From NCBI RefSeq assembly GCF_016758175.1, contig NZ_QYAB01000003.1, forward strand, positions 310,001 through 374,000: a DNA stretch of 64,000 nt. Direction: 5' to 3'. Shown here piece by piece: positions 1 through 7,932 of this stretch. Position 1 is the stretch's first letter. Each line of letters starts with the position of its first letter. The stretch comes from Leucobacter zeae. GTDB lineage: Bacteria > Actinomycetota > Actinomycetes > Actinomycetales > Microbacteriaceae. The position numbers were made by a program, and so were the translations under genes. The notes beneath the pieces are model-generated. The model did no database searches and had not been told where the DNA came from. It worked only from the letters and a program-made list of their open reading frames with translations.

Positions 1-192
1 GATGCGCCGCACGAGCGTCGACTTGCCGAGGCCGGGCTCGCCCAGGATCGTGCGTCCGCGCTCCGCCAGTCCCGCGTGCAGCCGTGGTCGAACGACCTGG
101 GACCACTCGGTGAGTTGCGTCACCCGCCCCGCCCAGACCTCGGGCACGGTGTCCGAGCCGGGGGTGAACGGGTTATTGAGCGGTGATCTCAT
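1..192 (-). CDS. ATP-binding protein, N-terminal fragment (runs off window)
   Basis: The minus frame from the ATG at 192 is open for 64 codons to the window edge. The fragment starts MRSPLNNPFTPGSD and contains a Walker A motif GEPGLGKS near residues 52-59, so it is a P-loop ATPase. The stretch VWAGRVTQLTEW before it resembles the N-terminus of actinobacterial AAA/archaeal-ATPase-like proteins. Only the nucleotide-binding start is visible, so the role is unknown. The start is supported by a TAACTT -10-like element ending 6 nt upstream (minus strand 204-199), which implies a leaderless transcript. It lies downstream of the flavin oxidoreductase gene on the same strand, 46 bases away. Confidence 0.75.
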   Translation of the reverse strand, partial: MRSPLNNPFTPGSDTVPEVWAGRVTQLTEWSQVVRPRLHAGLAERGRTILGEPGLGKSTLVRRI

Positions 193-194
193 GC

Positions 195-236
195 GTTAAA
201 GTTAACATGCTATTCTTCCAGATTGTTAACGTTTAC
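195..236 (-). promoter_or_regulatory. Imperfect inverted repeat with leaderless -10 for the ATPase gene
   Basis: GTTAAAGTTAACA (195-207) and TGTTAACGTTTAC (224-236) match in 11 of 13 positions as an inverted repeat. The TAACTT element (minus 204-199) lies inside the start-proximal arm, 6 nt from the ATG at 192. A repressor bound here would cover the promoter. The arrangement is seen directly; operator function is inferred. Confidence 0.4.
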
Positions 237-238
237 GA

Positions 239-1267
239 TCATCGCGCGGGGCGCCAGCCGAGCGCCGGACCGATCCGGGTCGCGAGCTGGGTCAGAATCT
301 GCTTCCAGTCGTCGAGCTCGAACTCGAACGGCAGCTCGAAGAGATAGTCGTCGGCCGCGCGGAACGCGAGATCGTCGCGGATGTGCGCCACGATCTCGTC
401 GAGCGAGCCGAGCACGTCTCTCGCGATGATGGTGTTGCGCCCGTGGACGCGCTCCGTGCGCGGATTCCGGGCCTCGGCGTAGGCCCGGTACTTGCGCGCC
501 TGGGCGACGGTCGCACCGTCCGTGGGCACGATCACGCGGGCCACGCTCGCCCGTGCCGCTGTCCCGTCCGGGTGCGCGGCGCGGAATGCGTCGATCTGCG
601 CGCGCTGCGCCCGTGCGAACTCGTCGACCCCGTTCTCGGCGGAGCTGATGTTGCTGACGAGCCAGTTGAGTCCCGCTTCGCCGGCCCACCGGGCCGAGCG
701 CAGGGATCCCCCGCCGTACCAGAGCCGGTCGGCGAGCCCCGGACTGTGCGGCTCGACGCGCTCGGAATCGATGTCTCCGCCGAATCCCGCGTACTCGGGG
801 CGCTCGCGCACCGGCTCGCCCGCGAGGAACGCGCGCAGGCGCTCGATCCGCCCGTAGCCGTAGTCCTCCTCGCGCCACCCCGAATCGTGCACGCGGTCGT
901 TCACCGCGTCGTCGGAGGCGGGCGGATGCACGCTCACGCCGGCCAGCACGCGGCCGCCCGACAGCAGGTCCGCGGTCGCGAGATCCTCGGCGAGACGGAA
1001 CGGATTCTCGAACCCGACCGGGATCACGGCGCTGCCGAGACCGATCCGCCGAGTCCGCTGGGATGCGGCGGCGAAGAAGCCCGCGGGCGACGGCAGCCCG
1101 TACTGCATGTGGCGGGTGCGCACCCACCCGCTGTCGAGCCCGAGCCCCTCGGCGAACTCGAAGAGCTCCAGCCCCTCCTCGAGCCCGCGCGCGGGGTCGT
1201 CGCGATCGAAGGGCACCAGATGGATGAATCCGAGCTGCTGGAGCGGTCGGGCGGCTTCGGGCGACAT
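239..1267 (-). CDS. LLM class flavin-dependent oxidoreductase
   Basis: A 342-residue luciferase-like monooxygenase (FMN/F420-dependent TIM-barrel family). The N-terminus LGFIHLVPFDRDDPARGLEEGLELFEFAEGLG fits the first strand and helix of the fold, and the segment around RTRRIGLGSAVIPVGFENPFRLAEDLATADLLSGGRV is the characteristic core of the family. It most likely oxidises a small organic substrate with reduced flavin from a partner reductase; the substrate cannot be told from sequence. The ATG at 1267 was chosen because a GAGGGAG ribosome site lies just upstream and the family alignment begins there. The frame stays open further upstream but the added residues are not protein-like. It ends just before the ATPase promoter. 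Confidence 0.85.
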   Translation of the reverse strand: MSPEAARPLQQLGFIHLVPFDRDDPARGLEEGLELFEFAEGLGLDSGWVRTRHMQYGLPSPAGFFAAASQRTRRIGLGSAVIPVGFENPFRLAEDLATADLLSGGRVLAGVSVHPPASDDAVNDRVHDSGWREEDYGYGRIERLRAFLAGEPVRERPEYAGFGGDIDSERVEPHSPGLADRLWYGGGSLRSARWAGEAGLNWLVSNISSAENGVDEFARAQRAQIDAFRAAHPDGTAARASVARVIVPTDGATVAQARKYRAYAEARNPRTERVHGRNTIIARDVLGSLDEIVAHIRDDLAFRAADDYLFELPFEFELDDWKQILTQLATRIGPALGWRPAR

Positions 1268-1376
1268 GGGCGCTCCCTCGTTCGGCTGACGGGCTGACGC
1301 CCACCAATCTACGAATCGGGATCGGCGAGCGCCAGCGCCGCCGCGCACTATTGCCGCGTGTTGCGGCGGAGCACGA

Positions 1377-1410
1377 CGCAGCCCCCGACCCGCAGGGGCC
1401 GGGGGCTGCG
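1377..1410 (-). terminator. Hairpin terminator of the lipoprotein gene
   Basis: CGCAGCCCCCG (1377-1387) pairs perfectly with CGGGGGCTGCG (1400-1410), an 11-bp GC stem with a 12-nt loop. It lies 33 bases past the lipoprotein stop codon. There is no strong T run, as is usual for the hairpins in this window. Confidence 0.6.
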
Positions 1411-1442
1411 AGGATCGGCGGATCCGCTCCGCCGCGTTCGGG

Positions 1443-2051
1443 CTACTCCGCGTGCTCCGAGTCCGCCTCCTCCGAGGGGGCGTCCTTCGTGTCGTCGCCG
1501 GTCTTCGACTCCGACGCGGCGGCATCGAGATCCTCGAGCGGGGTGGTCTGCTCGTCGTCAGCGCGGAAGCCGGCCGGGAGCACGTAGTCCTGGTACTCGG
1601 CGAGGGTCCCGTCGAGCACGGGGATGAGGTGCTGCACCTCGGGGGCGCCTCCCGCCTGGAAGTAGGCCTCGACGGTCGATCCGACTGCGACGCCGGGGAG
1701 CGGCACGAGCACCGGCTCGACCGGACCATCGGGGTTGCCGAAGCGCGTGCTGCCCTCGGGCACCTCGACCTCGGCGCTCGCGCTGCGGCCGCCCTCGCCG
1801 ACGAAGTTGATCACGACGTTCTGGGGCGCGCCGGTGCGGTTGACCGCGCCGAAGACGATGTTGAAGTTCTCGCCGCTCTCGTCCGCCACCAGCATGATGT
1901 TGCGGATGTCGACGCCCTCGACGGTCACGTCGACCCCATCGCTGGGAGCGTAGGGCTTCAGCGTGCCCTGCGGTGCGATCAGGCTGCAGCCGGTCGCGCC
2001 GAGCGCGAGGGCTGCGGCGAGTGCGACAGCCGAGGCGATCCGAGTCTTCAA
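1443..2051 (-). CDS. Conserved lipoprotein, DNA/protein partner unknown
   Basis: A 202-residue predicted lipoprotein. Residues 1-21 form a positively charged start and hydrophobic core ending in the lipobox LGATGC, so the mature protein should be lipid-anchored on the outer face of the membrane. The middle (GVDVTVEGVDIRNIMLVADE) looks like a beta-rich immunoglobulin-like fold found in actinobacterial exported proteins. The last 40 residues are acidic and disordered (EQTTPLEDLDAAASESKTGDD). I chose the TTG at 2051 because GGAGG sits 6 nt upstream (2058-2062); a longer frame adds non-signal sequence. It is divergent from carD. Function is unknown. Lipoproteins of this look are often found beside carD in this group, which is recalled rather than checked. 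Confidence 0.75.
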   Translation of the reverse strand: MKTRIASAVALAAALALGATGCSLIAPQGTLKPYAPSDGVDVTVEGVDIRNIMLVADESGENFNIVFGAVNRTGAPQNVVINFVGEGGRSASAEVEVPEGSTRFGNPDGPVEPVLVPLPGVAVGSTVEAYFQAGGAPEVQHLIPVLDGTLAEYQDYVLPAGFRADDEQTTPLEDLDAAASESKTGDDTKDAPSEEADSEHAE

Positions 2052-2182
2052 GGTGGTCCTCCGAACCGTGTCATGATCCTTGACGTGCTGCGCGAGGCCG
2101 CGTGCACAGTCCGGGTCCATCATAACCGCCCGCCAGAGGGCCCCGCAGCTTAGGGGACCCTAACCCGGGGAATTGGGTGTGG

Positions 2183-2188
2183 TATTCT
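2183..2188 (+). promoter_or_regulatory. Probable -10 element of carD
   Basis: TATTCT lies 28 nt before the ATG. No good -35 is visible at the normal distance. A separate AAAGGAG ribosome site (2202-2208) lies between it and the ATG, so this gene has a normal leader. Confidence 0.35.
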
Positions 2189-2216
2189 AGTGGTTGGACT
2201 GTAAAGGAGCCACTCG

Positions 2217-2702
2217 ATGCAATTTGAGGTCGGAGAGACCGTTGTCTACCCCCACCACGGCGCTGCCAGGATCATCGAGGTGAAGAAGCGCAAGCTCGGC
2301 GGAGAAGAAAAGCTCTTCCTGAAGCTGCAGGTCAACCAGGGCGATCTCACGATCGAAGTCCCTGCGGAGAACTGCGACCTCGTCGGCGTGCGCGACGTCA
2401 TCGATCAGGAAGGCCTCGAGCGCGTGTTCGAGGTGCTGCGCGCCCCGTTCACGGAGGAGCCGACCAACTGGTCCCGCCGCTACAAGGCGAACCTCGAGAA
2501 GCTCGCCTCCGGTGACGTGATCAAGGTCTCCGAGGTCGTCCGCGATCTCTGGCGCCGCGACCAGGAGGTGCGCTCGCTCTCCGCGGGCGAGAAGCGCATG
2601 CTCGCGAAGGCGCGCCAGATCCTCGTCTCGGAGCTCGCGCTCGCCGAGAAGACCGACGAGGACCAGGCATCCGCAGTGCTCGACGAGGTGCTCGCCTCGT
2701 AG
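2217..2702 (+). CDS. carD: CarD family transcription regulator
   Basis: 161 residues, close to the usual CarD length. The N-terminal RNA-polymerase-interacting Tudor-like domain is clear ([20 protein letters not shown], about residues 1-55), followed by the helical DNA-binding domain containing [17 protein letters not shown] and a conserved Trp in [11 protein letters not shown]. CarD binds the RNA polymerase beta subunit and the upstream edge of the transcription bubble and stabilises open complexes, especially at rRNA promoters. The start has a good AAAGGAG site. The gene is divergent from the lipoprotein and is followed by a strong hairpin, so it is probably monocistronic. Confidence 0.97.
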   Translation: MQFEVGETVVYPHHGAARIIEVKKRKLGGEEKLFLKLQVNQGDLTIEVPAENCDLVGVRDVIDQEGLERVFEVLRAPFTEEPTNWSRRYKANLEKLASGDVIKVSEVVRDLWRRDQEVRSLSAGEKRMLAKARQILVSELALAEKTDEDQASAVLDEVLAS

Positions 2703-2716
2703 CGCACGCCCTCGCA

Positions 2717-2753
2717 CAGCGCCCGGCCGCAGCCCTGCTGCGGCCGGGCGCTG
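2717..2753 (+). terminator. carD terminator hairpin
   Basis: A 16-bp perfect stem: CAGCGCCCGGCCGCAG (2717-2732) with CTGCGGCCGGGCGCTG (2738-2753) and loop CCCTG, followed by TCGTTTC. It begins 15 bases after the carD stop. Confidence 0.85.
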
Positions 2754-3023
2754 TCGTTTCCGCGGCCGAGGGCGCACGCGCTGTCGAGCCTGCGCGGGCT
2801 CGCCGCTGGCAGCTCGCCCCTCGCCCCTCGCCGCTCGCCCCTCGCCGACGGGCGCGCCTCGAGCACCGATTCACGCTACGACTCACCGATTCTCCGCGAA
2901 ACTGATAGCAGTACGGTGGATCGGTGCCGATAGGTCGAGGCGCAGCGCGGCGACCTCTGCACCGCGCCCGGCCTCACGGCCGACCCGCACCCGACCGCCG
3001 ACCGAACCGACGACCTCGCGAGG

Positions 3024-3029
3024 TACCCT
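3024..3029 (+). promoter_or_regulatory. -10 element of ispD (leaderless)
   Basis: TACCCT ends 7 nt before the ispD ATG, placing the transcription start at or next to the start codon. No Shine-Dalgarno sequence is present. Confidence 0.5.
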
Positions 3030-3036
3030 GGGCCGT

Positions 3037-3816
3037 ATGAGCATCGCCGCGAGCACCCGCGAACCCCCACCGCCAGGCGCCACCCCGCACCCCCTCGGAG
3101 CGCTCGGCGTCGTGCTGGTCGCCGCGGGCCGCGGGGAGCGCCTCGGAGCAGATGTCCCCAAGGCGTTCGTCGAGCTGCGCGGACGCAGCCTCGTCGAGTT
3201 CGGCGTGGGCGTCGTCACCTCGCTCCCGCACGCCGGCCACCTGGTGATCGTCGTGCCCGAGTCGCGCGCTGCCCAGGCGCTCGAACTGGTCGACGGCATC
3301 CTCCCGGAGCACTCCCAGTGGGAGGTCTCGGTGGTGCACGGCGGGCGCGAACGGCACGAGTCGGTGCGGTTCGGCGTCGACGCGCTCCCCGAAGCCGTCG
3401 ACACCGTACTCGTCCATGACGCGGCACGGCCGTTCGCCAGCGCGGCGCTCTTCGAGCGCGTGATCGCGGAGGTGCGACGCACCGGCGACGCGGTCGTGCC
3501 TGCGCTCCCCGTCGTCGACACGCTGAAGCGCATCGACGCGAACGGCATGGTGCACGAGACGGTCGACCGCGCGCCGCTCGTCGCCGTGCAGACCCCGCAG
3601 GGATTCCCCCGCGAGGTGCTCGCGGCGGCCCATGCGACGGCGGCTCTCCATTCCGAGCCGCCGACGGACGACGCGGAGGTCGTGCAGCGCGCCGGCGGCC
3701 GGGTACGCACCGTGCCCGGGGAGCTCCGCGCCCACAAGCTGACGACACCCGAGGATCTGCCGATCCTCGACTCCTTCCTGACCGCGAACGCGGTCGGACC
3801 GGGAGGCGAAGCATGA
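3037..3816 (+). CDS. ispD: 2-C-methyl-D-erythritol 4-phosphate cytidylyltransferase
   Basis: 259 residues. IspD joins CTP and MEP to give CDP-ME in the non-mevalonate isoprenoid pathway. The nucleotide-binding signature VLVAAGRGERLGADVPKAF is at about residues 26-44, and the conserved VLVHDAARPF and VQTPQGF segments are present. About 24 extra Pro-rich residues precede the fold (STREPPPPGATPHP), so the protein is somewhat longer than the usual 230. The ATG at 3037 is supported by the -10 element 7 nt upstream. It overlaps ispF by 4 nt (ATGA), so the two enzymes, third and fifth in the pathway, are translated together. Confidence 0.95.
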   Translation: MSIAASTREPPPPGATPHPLGALGVVLVAAGRGERLGADVPKAFVELRGRSLVEFGVGVVTSLPHAGHLVIVVPESRAAQALELVDGILPEHSQWEVSVVHGGRERHESVRFGVDALPEAVDTVLVHDAARPFASAALFERVIAEVRRTGDAVVPALPVVDTLKRIDANGMVHETVDRAPLVAVQTPQGFPREVLAAAHATAALHSEPPTDDAEVVQRAGGRVRTVPGELRAHKLTTPEDLPILDSFLTANAVGPGGEA

Positions 3817-4301
3817 TCCGGGTCGGCACCGGGTTCGACGTGCACGCCTACGACGCGAGCGCCCCGCTGCGGCTGGCCGGCATCGACTGGCCGGGCGAAC
3901 CCGGCCTCGCCGGGCACAGCGACGGGGACGCCGTCTGCCACGCCGTCGTCGACGCGCTGCTCTCCGCGGCCGGACTCGGCGACATCGGCGGCCTCGTGGG
4001 CGTCGACGAGCCGGGCACCGAGGGCGCAGCGAGCACCGGGTTCGTGCGGCTCGCGCTCGCGAAGCTCGCCGAGGCCGGCTGGGCTCCCGTCAACGTCTCG
4101 GTGCAGGTCATCGGGAACTCGCCGAAGTTCTCGCCGCGCCGCGAAGCGGCGCAGTGGGCGATGTCGAAGCTCGTGGGAGCGCCGGTGTCGCTCGCCGCGA
4201 CGACGACCGATCGCCTGGGGTTCACGGGACGCGGGGAGGGTCTGGCGGTGATCGCGACGGCGCTCATCGAGACCGCCGATCCTCCGCACCCCCGCCGGTA
4301 G
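3813..4301 (+). CDS. ispF: 2-C-methyl-D-erythritol 2,4-cyclodiphosphate synthase
   Basis: 162 residues, normal for IspF, which cyclises CDP-ME 2-phosphate to MEcPP with loss of CMP. The metal ligands of the DVH motif (D9, H11 in GTGFDVHAY) and the HSDGD motif are present, as are GDIG and the C-terminal TTTDRLGFTGRGEG. The segment after GDIG reads GLVGVDEPGTEGAAS, less conserved than the usual FPD-type sequence. The start codon overlaps the ispD stop. A short 6-bp GC hairpin (CGCCGG at 4293, CCGGCG at 4309) straddles the stop and may help end transcription. Confidence 0.95.
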   Translation: MIRVGTGFDVHAYDASAPLRLAGIDWPGEPGLAGHSDGDAVCHAVVDALLSAAGLGDIGGLVGVDEPGTEGAASTGFVRLALAKLAEAGWAPVNVSVQVIGNSPKFSPRREAAQWAMSKLVGAPVSLAATTTDRLGFTGRGEGLAVIATALIETADPPHPRR

Positions 4302-4332
4302 CGCCCTGCCGGCGAGGGTCCGGGCGCTGCCG

Positions 4333-5442
4333 CTAGTCGCGGAACGAGCCGACGAGGCGCACCGCGCCGCCGTCGACGCCCTTCGCACCCTGCTCGAAGC
4401 CGGTGAGGTCGCGGGAACCGATCGTCACCGATCCGGCGACCCAGGTGTCGAGCCCCTCGGCCGTCAGCGCCGCGGCGACCTGCGGGGCCCGGTCCGCAGC
4501 GACGACGGCGAACATGCCGACGCCGAGGTTCCAGGCGCCCTCGAGCGACTCGAGCGTGTGCCCGCCGAGGTCGGCGAGGTGGCGGAAGACCGGGAGCGGC
4601 GACCAGGTGCCGCGATCCAGCTCGACCCAGGAGCCGACCGGAAGCACGCGCGCGAGGTTCGCGGCGATGCCGCCTCCGGTGACATGGCTCAGCGAGTGGA
4701 TCGCGCCGTCGAGTTCGGGATCCTCGAGCACCCGCAGCAGCGGGGACGTGTAGAGCGCCGTCGGCACGAGCAGCGCCTCGCCGTAGCTCGCGCCGAGGTC
4801 GGCGCTGTGGTCGTGGTAGCCCACGCCGCGCTCGGCGAGGATGTGGCGCACGAGCGAGAAACCGTTCGAGTGCAGGCCGGATGCGGCCATCGCGAGCACG
4901 ACGTCGCCGTCCTGCACCTTGCCGGGCTGCAGCATCCGGTCGGCCTCGACCACGCCGGTCGCGGCGCCGGCGACGTCGTAGTCGTCGGGGCCGAGCAGGC
5001 CGGGGTGCTCGGCGGTCTCGCCGCCGACGAGCGCGGTGCCGGTGGCCTCGCAGGCCTCCGCGATGCCGCGCACGATGTCGGCGATCCGCTCGGGGACGAG
5101 CTTGCCGCAGGCGATGTAGTCGGTCATGAAGAGCGGCTTGGCGCCCACCACGACGATGTCGTCGACGACCATCGCGACGAGGTCCTGCCCGATCGTGTCG
5201 TGCTTGTCGATCGCCTGGGCGATCGCGACCTTCGTGCCGACGCCGTCGGTCGAGGAGGCGAGCAACGGCCGGCGGTAGCCCAGCAGGGCGGAGGCGTCGA
5301 ACATCCCGGCGAATCCGCCGACCCCTCCGAGCACCTCGGGGCCGTGCGTGCGGCCGACAGCGGACTTCATCAGCTCGACGGCGAGGTCGCCCGCCGCGGT
5401 ATCGACTCCGGACTGGGCATAGATCGACGCGTTTTCGCTCAC
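4333..5442 (-). CDS. purM: Phosphoribosylformylglycinamidine cyclo-ligase (AIR synthetase)
   Basis: 369 residues. PurM closes the imidazole ring of FGAM with ATP to give AIR, the fifth step of purine synthesis. Typical segments are YAQSGVDTAAGDLAVELMK, LLASSTDGVGTKVAIA, GQDLVAMVVDDIVVVGA and LVGGETAEHPG, followed by LAMAASGLHSNGFSLVR. The GTG at 5442 is preceded by TAAGCT ending 6 nt upstream, consistent with a leaderless mRNA. It is divergent from purF, so two purine enzymes share a 146-base control region. Confidence 0.96.
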   Translation of the reverse strand: MSENASIYAQSGVDTAAGDLAVELMKSAVGRTHGPEVLGGVGGFAGMFDASALLGYRRPLLASSTDGVGTKVAIAQAIDKHDTIGQDLVAMVVDDIVVVGAKPLFMTDYIACGKLVPERIADIVRGIAEACEATGTALVGGETAEHPGLLGPDDYDVAGAATGVVEADRMLQPGKVQDGDVVLAMAASGLHSNGFSLVRHILAERGVGYHDHSADLGASYGEALLVPTALYTSPLLRVLEDPELDGAIHSLSHVTGGGIAANLARVLPVGSWVELDRGTWSPLPVFRHLADLGGHTLESLEGAWNLGVGMFAVVAADRAPQVAAALTAEGLDTWVAGSVTIGSRDLTGFEQGAKGVDGGAVRLVGSFRD

Positions 5443-5448
5443 ACCACC

Positions 5449-5454
5449 AGCTTA
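5449..5454 (-). promoter_or_regulatory. -10 element of purM (leaderless)
   Basis: On the minus strand TAAGCT ends 6 nt before the purM GTG start. No ribosome-binding site is present between them. Confidence 0.45.
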
Positions 5455-5588
5455 CCGCGCGAGATGACGCGGAACGGGCCGGGCCGTCCGAGCTGCGTGA
5501 GCGATGGCCGTGCGGCGCCGGACTGTGGGACACTAGGGGGTGCGTCTGCCAGGCGCTCCACCGAACTCCCAGGGAGCAATCACACAGT

Positions 5589-7049
5589 ATGTGCGGCATC
5601 GTCGGCATCGTCTCAACCGAGCCAGTCAACCAGCAGGTCTACGACAGCCTCCTGCTCCTGCAGCACCGCGGTCAGGATTCGACCGGGATCGCCACGCTCG
5701 ACGGCGACTTCTTCCACATGGTCAAGGCGAAGGGCCAGGTGCGCGAGGCCTATCGCACCCGCGACATGCGCCAGCTGAGCGGCAACGTCGGCCTCGGCCA
5801 CGTGCGCTACGCGACGAAGGGCGACGCCGCCCGAGAGGAGGAGGCGCAGCCGTTCTACGTCGGCGCCCCGTACGGCATCATCCTCGTGCACAACGGCAAC
5901 CTGACGAACACGCGCGAGCTCACGGCCGAGCTCTACAACGTGGATCGCCGCCACCTCAACACCCACTCCGACACCGAGCTGCTGCTCAACGTGCTCGCCA
6001 ACGAGCTGCAGGCGAGCATCACCGGTCTCTCGCTCGATGCCGACCAGGTGTTCGCAGCCGTCACGCGGCTGCACGAGCGCGTCGAGGGGTCGTACGCCTC
6101 GATCGCCATGATCGCGGGCTACGGCCTGCTCGCCTTCCGCGATCCGTTCGGGATCCGGCCCCTCGTGCTCGGCCGCCGCACCGCCGAGAACGGGTCGGAC
6201 GAGTGGGTCGTCGCGTCCGAGTCGCTGGTGCTCGAGTCGGGCGGCTACGAGATGGTGCGCGACGTCGAACCGGGCGAGGCGATCCTCATCTCCCCCGACG
6301 GCACCCTCCACTCGCGCCAGTGCGCCGAGAACCCGGCGCTCGTGCCCTGCGCGTTCGAGTACATCTACCTCGCGCGCCCCGACTCGGTGCTCAGCGGCAT
6401 CTCGGTGTACGACGCCCGACTGCGTCTCGGCGACGTGCTCGCCGATCAGGTACGTGCGGAGCTCCCCGGCGTGAACATCGACGTCGTCATGCCGATCCCC
6501 GACTCAGGCCGCCCGAGCGCGATGCAGCTCGCGCGCAAGCTCGGCGTCGAGTACCGCGAGGGCTTCTTCAAGAACCGCTACGTCGGCCGCACGTTCATCA
6601 TGCCCGGTCAGGCCGTGCGCAAGAAGAGCGTCCGCCAGAAGCTCAACGCGATGCACAGCGAGTTCAAGGGCAAGGACGTGCTGCTCGTCGACGATTCGAT
6701 CGTGCGCGGCACCACCTCGCGAGAGATCGTCGAGATGGCGAAGGCCGCTGGAGCGAAGTCGGTGATCTTCGCGTCCGCGGCTCCCCCGGTCGTCTCGCCG
6801 CACGTGTACGGCATCAACATGCCCTCACGCGGCGAGCTCATCGCGCACGGCCGCACGAACGCCGAAGTCGCCGCCGAGATGGGTGCGGACCACCTCGTGT
6901 ACCAGACCGTCGAGGGCATGAACCGCGCGATCCTCGACGGTCAGGATCACGTCACCCGACTCGAGGAGAGCTGCTTCACCGGCGAGTACATCACCGGCGG
7001 GATCGACGAGGCGTACCTGGAGTGGGTCGAGGCCACCCAAAGCAGCTGA
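5589..7049 (+). CDS. purF: Amidophosphoribosyltransferase
   Basis: 486 residues. PurF commits PRPP to purine synthesis by transferring ammonia from glutamine. The N-terminal nucleophile Cys2 directly follows Met (MCGIVGIVS), so there is no propeptide. Glutaminase motifs RGQDSTGI, GHVRYAT and VHNGNL follow, then the PRPP site VLLVDDSIVRGTTS at about residues 366-379. Cysteines suited to an iron-sulfur cluster are seen in CAENPALVPC and ESCFTGEY. An AGGGAG site lies 12 nt before the ATG. It is followed by a 24-bp hairpin that also serves the convergent tatA. Confidence 0.97.
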   Translation: MCGIVGIVSTEPVNQQVYDSLLLLQHRGQDSTGIATLDGDFFHMVKAKGQVREAYRTRDMRQLSGNVGLGHVRYATKGDAAREEEAQPFYVGAPYGIILVHNGNLTNTRELTAELYNVDRRHLNTHSDTELLLNVLANELQASITGLSLDADQVFAAVTRLHERVEGSYASIAMIAGYGLLAFRDPFGIRPLVLGRRTAENGSDEWVVASESLVLESGGYEMVRDVEPGEAILISPDGTLHSRQCAENPALVPCAFEYIYLARPDSVLSGISVYDARLRLGDVLADQVRAELPGVNIDVVMPIPDSGRPSAMQLARKLGVEYREGFFKNRYVGRTFIMPGQAVRKKSVRQKLNAMHSEFKGKDVLLVDDSIVRGTTSREIVEMAKAAGAKSVIFASAAPPVVSPHVYGINMPSRGELIAHGRTNAEVAAEMGADHLVYQTVEGMNRAILDGQDHVTRLEESCFTGEYITGGIDEAYLEWVEATQSS

Positions 7050-7077
7050 CCGGCACCGCGCAGCTGGCCAGCACGCC

Positions 7078-7129
7078 GCAGACGCGAACGGGGGAGGGAG
7101 CCGAAGCTCCCTCCCCCGTTCGCGTCTGC
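7078..7129. terminator. Bidirectional terminator purF / tatA
   Basis: A perfect 24-bp stem (7078-7101 with 7106-7129, extended by one more pair outside) and a CGAA tetraloop. It lies between the convergent stops of purF and tatA. There is no T run on either strand. Confidence 0.85.
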
Positions 7130-7140
7130 GCGGACCGGCG

Positions 7141-7479
7141 CTAGGCGTCCCGCTTCTCCGCGGCGGCGCGCAGCGCCTCCGCCTCCGCCCTCGCGGCAGC
7201 GGCTTCGGCCTTCGCCTGGGCGAGCTCGTCGGCGCTCGTCTGCGTCGCAGCAGGAGCAGCCGCGGGTGCCGCGGGCTGGGCGGGAGCCGCCGGCTGAGCC
7301 GACTCCCCCGCCTGGTCGTCCGCAGCGGCCCCGTCGGCGTCCGAGCGCACCTCCTTCTTCAGGATGCGCATCGACTGCCCGAGGCTCTTCGCCAGCCCCG
7401 GCAGCTTCGGCGCGCCGAACAGCAGGAGGATGATGAAGATGATGGCGAGACCGTGCCACCCGGTGAGTCCCTGAAACAT
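7141..7479 (-). CDS. tatA: Twin-arginine translocase subunit TatA
   Basis: 112 residues. One N-terminal membrane helix (LAIIFIILLLFGAPKLPGLA) is followed by the amphipathic helix KSLGQSMRILKKEVRSD, the standard TatA layout. TatA polymerises to form the pore for folded proteins exported with RR signal peptides. The FGAPKLPGLAKSLGQS hinge is diagnostic. The C-terminal half is an Ala/Pro/Glu-rich tail ending in a charged helix. I placed the start at the ATG at 7479, with GGAG about 9 nt upstream. tatC is not in this window. Confidence 0.93.
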   Translation of the reverse strand: MFQGLTGWHGLAIIFIILLLFGAPKLPGLAKSLGQSMRILKKEVRSDADGAAADDQAGESAQPAAPAQPAAPAAAPAATQTSADELAQAKAEAAAARAEAEALRAAAEKRDA

Positions 7480-7513
7480 GATGAGATCGCTCCGATCGAT
7501 GTGAGTGCTGCGA

Positions 7514-7879
7514 TTATCGCACGTCGGCCTGGATCGCCACACCGGTGCCGCGATTGCGGCGGGCGACGAGCGACAGGATGAGGGAGAGCAGCGCCGCGGC
7601 GACGAAGCCGGCGGCAGCGCCGATGAACAGCATGAAGCCCACGACCTGATTGATCGTGTACTCGGCGTCCTCGGCCACGGGATACGCGAAGCTGACGGCG
7701 ACCCCGAGGACCGCGCCGATGATCGCGCCGACCAGCAGGATGCGGCCGAATCGGACCGATCGCTGCAACACGACCTCGCGCTCGGTCTCCCGGACGATCG
7801 GTTCGCGGGGCTCCACGGCGGGAGACTCCTCGGATGCGAGGGGCTGCTCGGCGGGCGCGGCGGATTCGGACGTACTCAT
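7514..7879 (-). CDS. Conserved two-helix membrane protein
   Basis: 121 residues. Residues 1-35 are acidic and hydrophilic (STSESAAPAEQPLASEESP), then two long hydrophobic segments (ILLVGAIIGAVLGVAVSFAY and VGFMLFIGAAAGFVAAALLSLIL) separated by a short loop, and a basic tail LVARRNRGTGVAIQADVR that probably faces the cytoplasm. I do not recognise a catalytic domain. Its position 34 bases upstream of tatA on the same strand suggests co-transcription and perhaps a membrane-related role. Confidence 0.8.
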   Translation of the reverse strand: MSTSESAAPAEQPLASEESPAVEPREPIVRETEREVVLQRSVRFGRILLVGAIIGAVLGVAVSFAYPVAEDAEYTINQVVGFMLFIGAAAGFVAAALLSLILSLVARRNRGTGVAIQADVR

Positions 7880-7932
7880 GCGTCCATTCTCGCAGCTTCG
7901 GCTGTGCGCCGGCGCACGGCCTGGGCGCGGAT

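Larger units (their letters stand above)
2703..3036 (+). other. Intergenic region carD-ispD: terminator plus CTCGCC-rich stretch
   Basis: No gene is seen. The region holds the carD terminator (2717-2753), then about 35 bases of CTCGCC/CCTCGCC near-repeats around 2812-2847, and at its end the -10 of ispD. The repeat is imperfect and short, with no clear function. Confidence 0.5.

Noticed and set aside
2812-2847. CTCGCC near-repeats as an origin or protein-binding array
   Set aside because: Copies are short, irregular and common in GC-rich DNA; no DnaA-box-like sequences.
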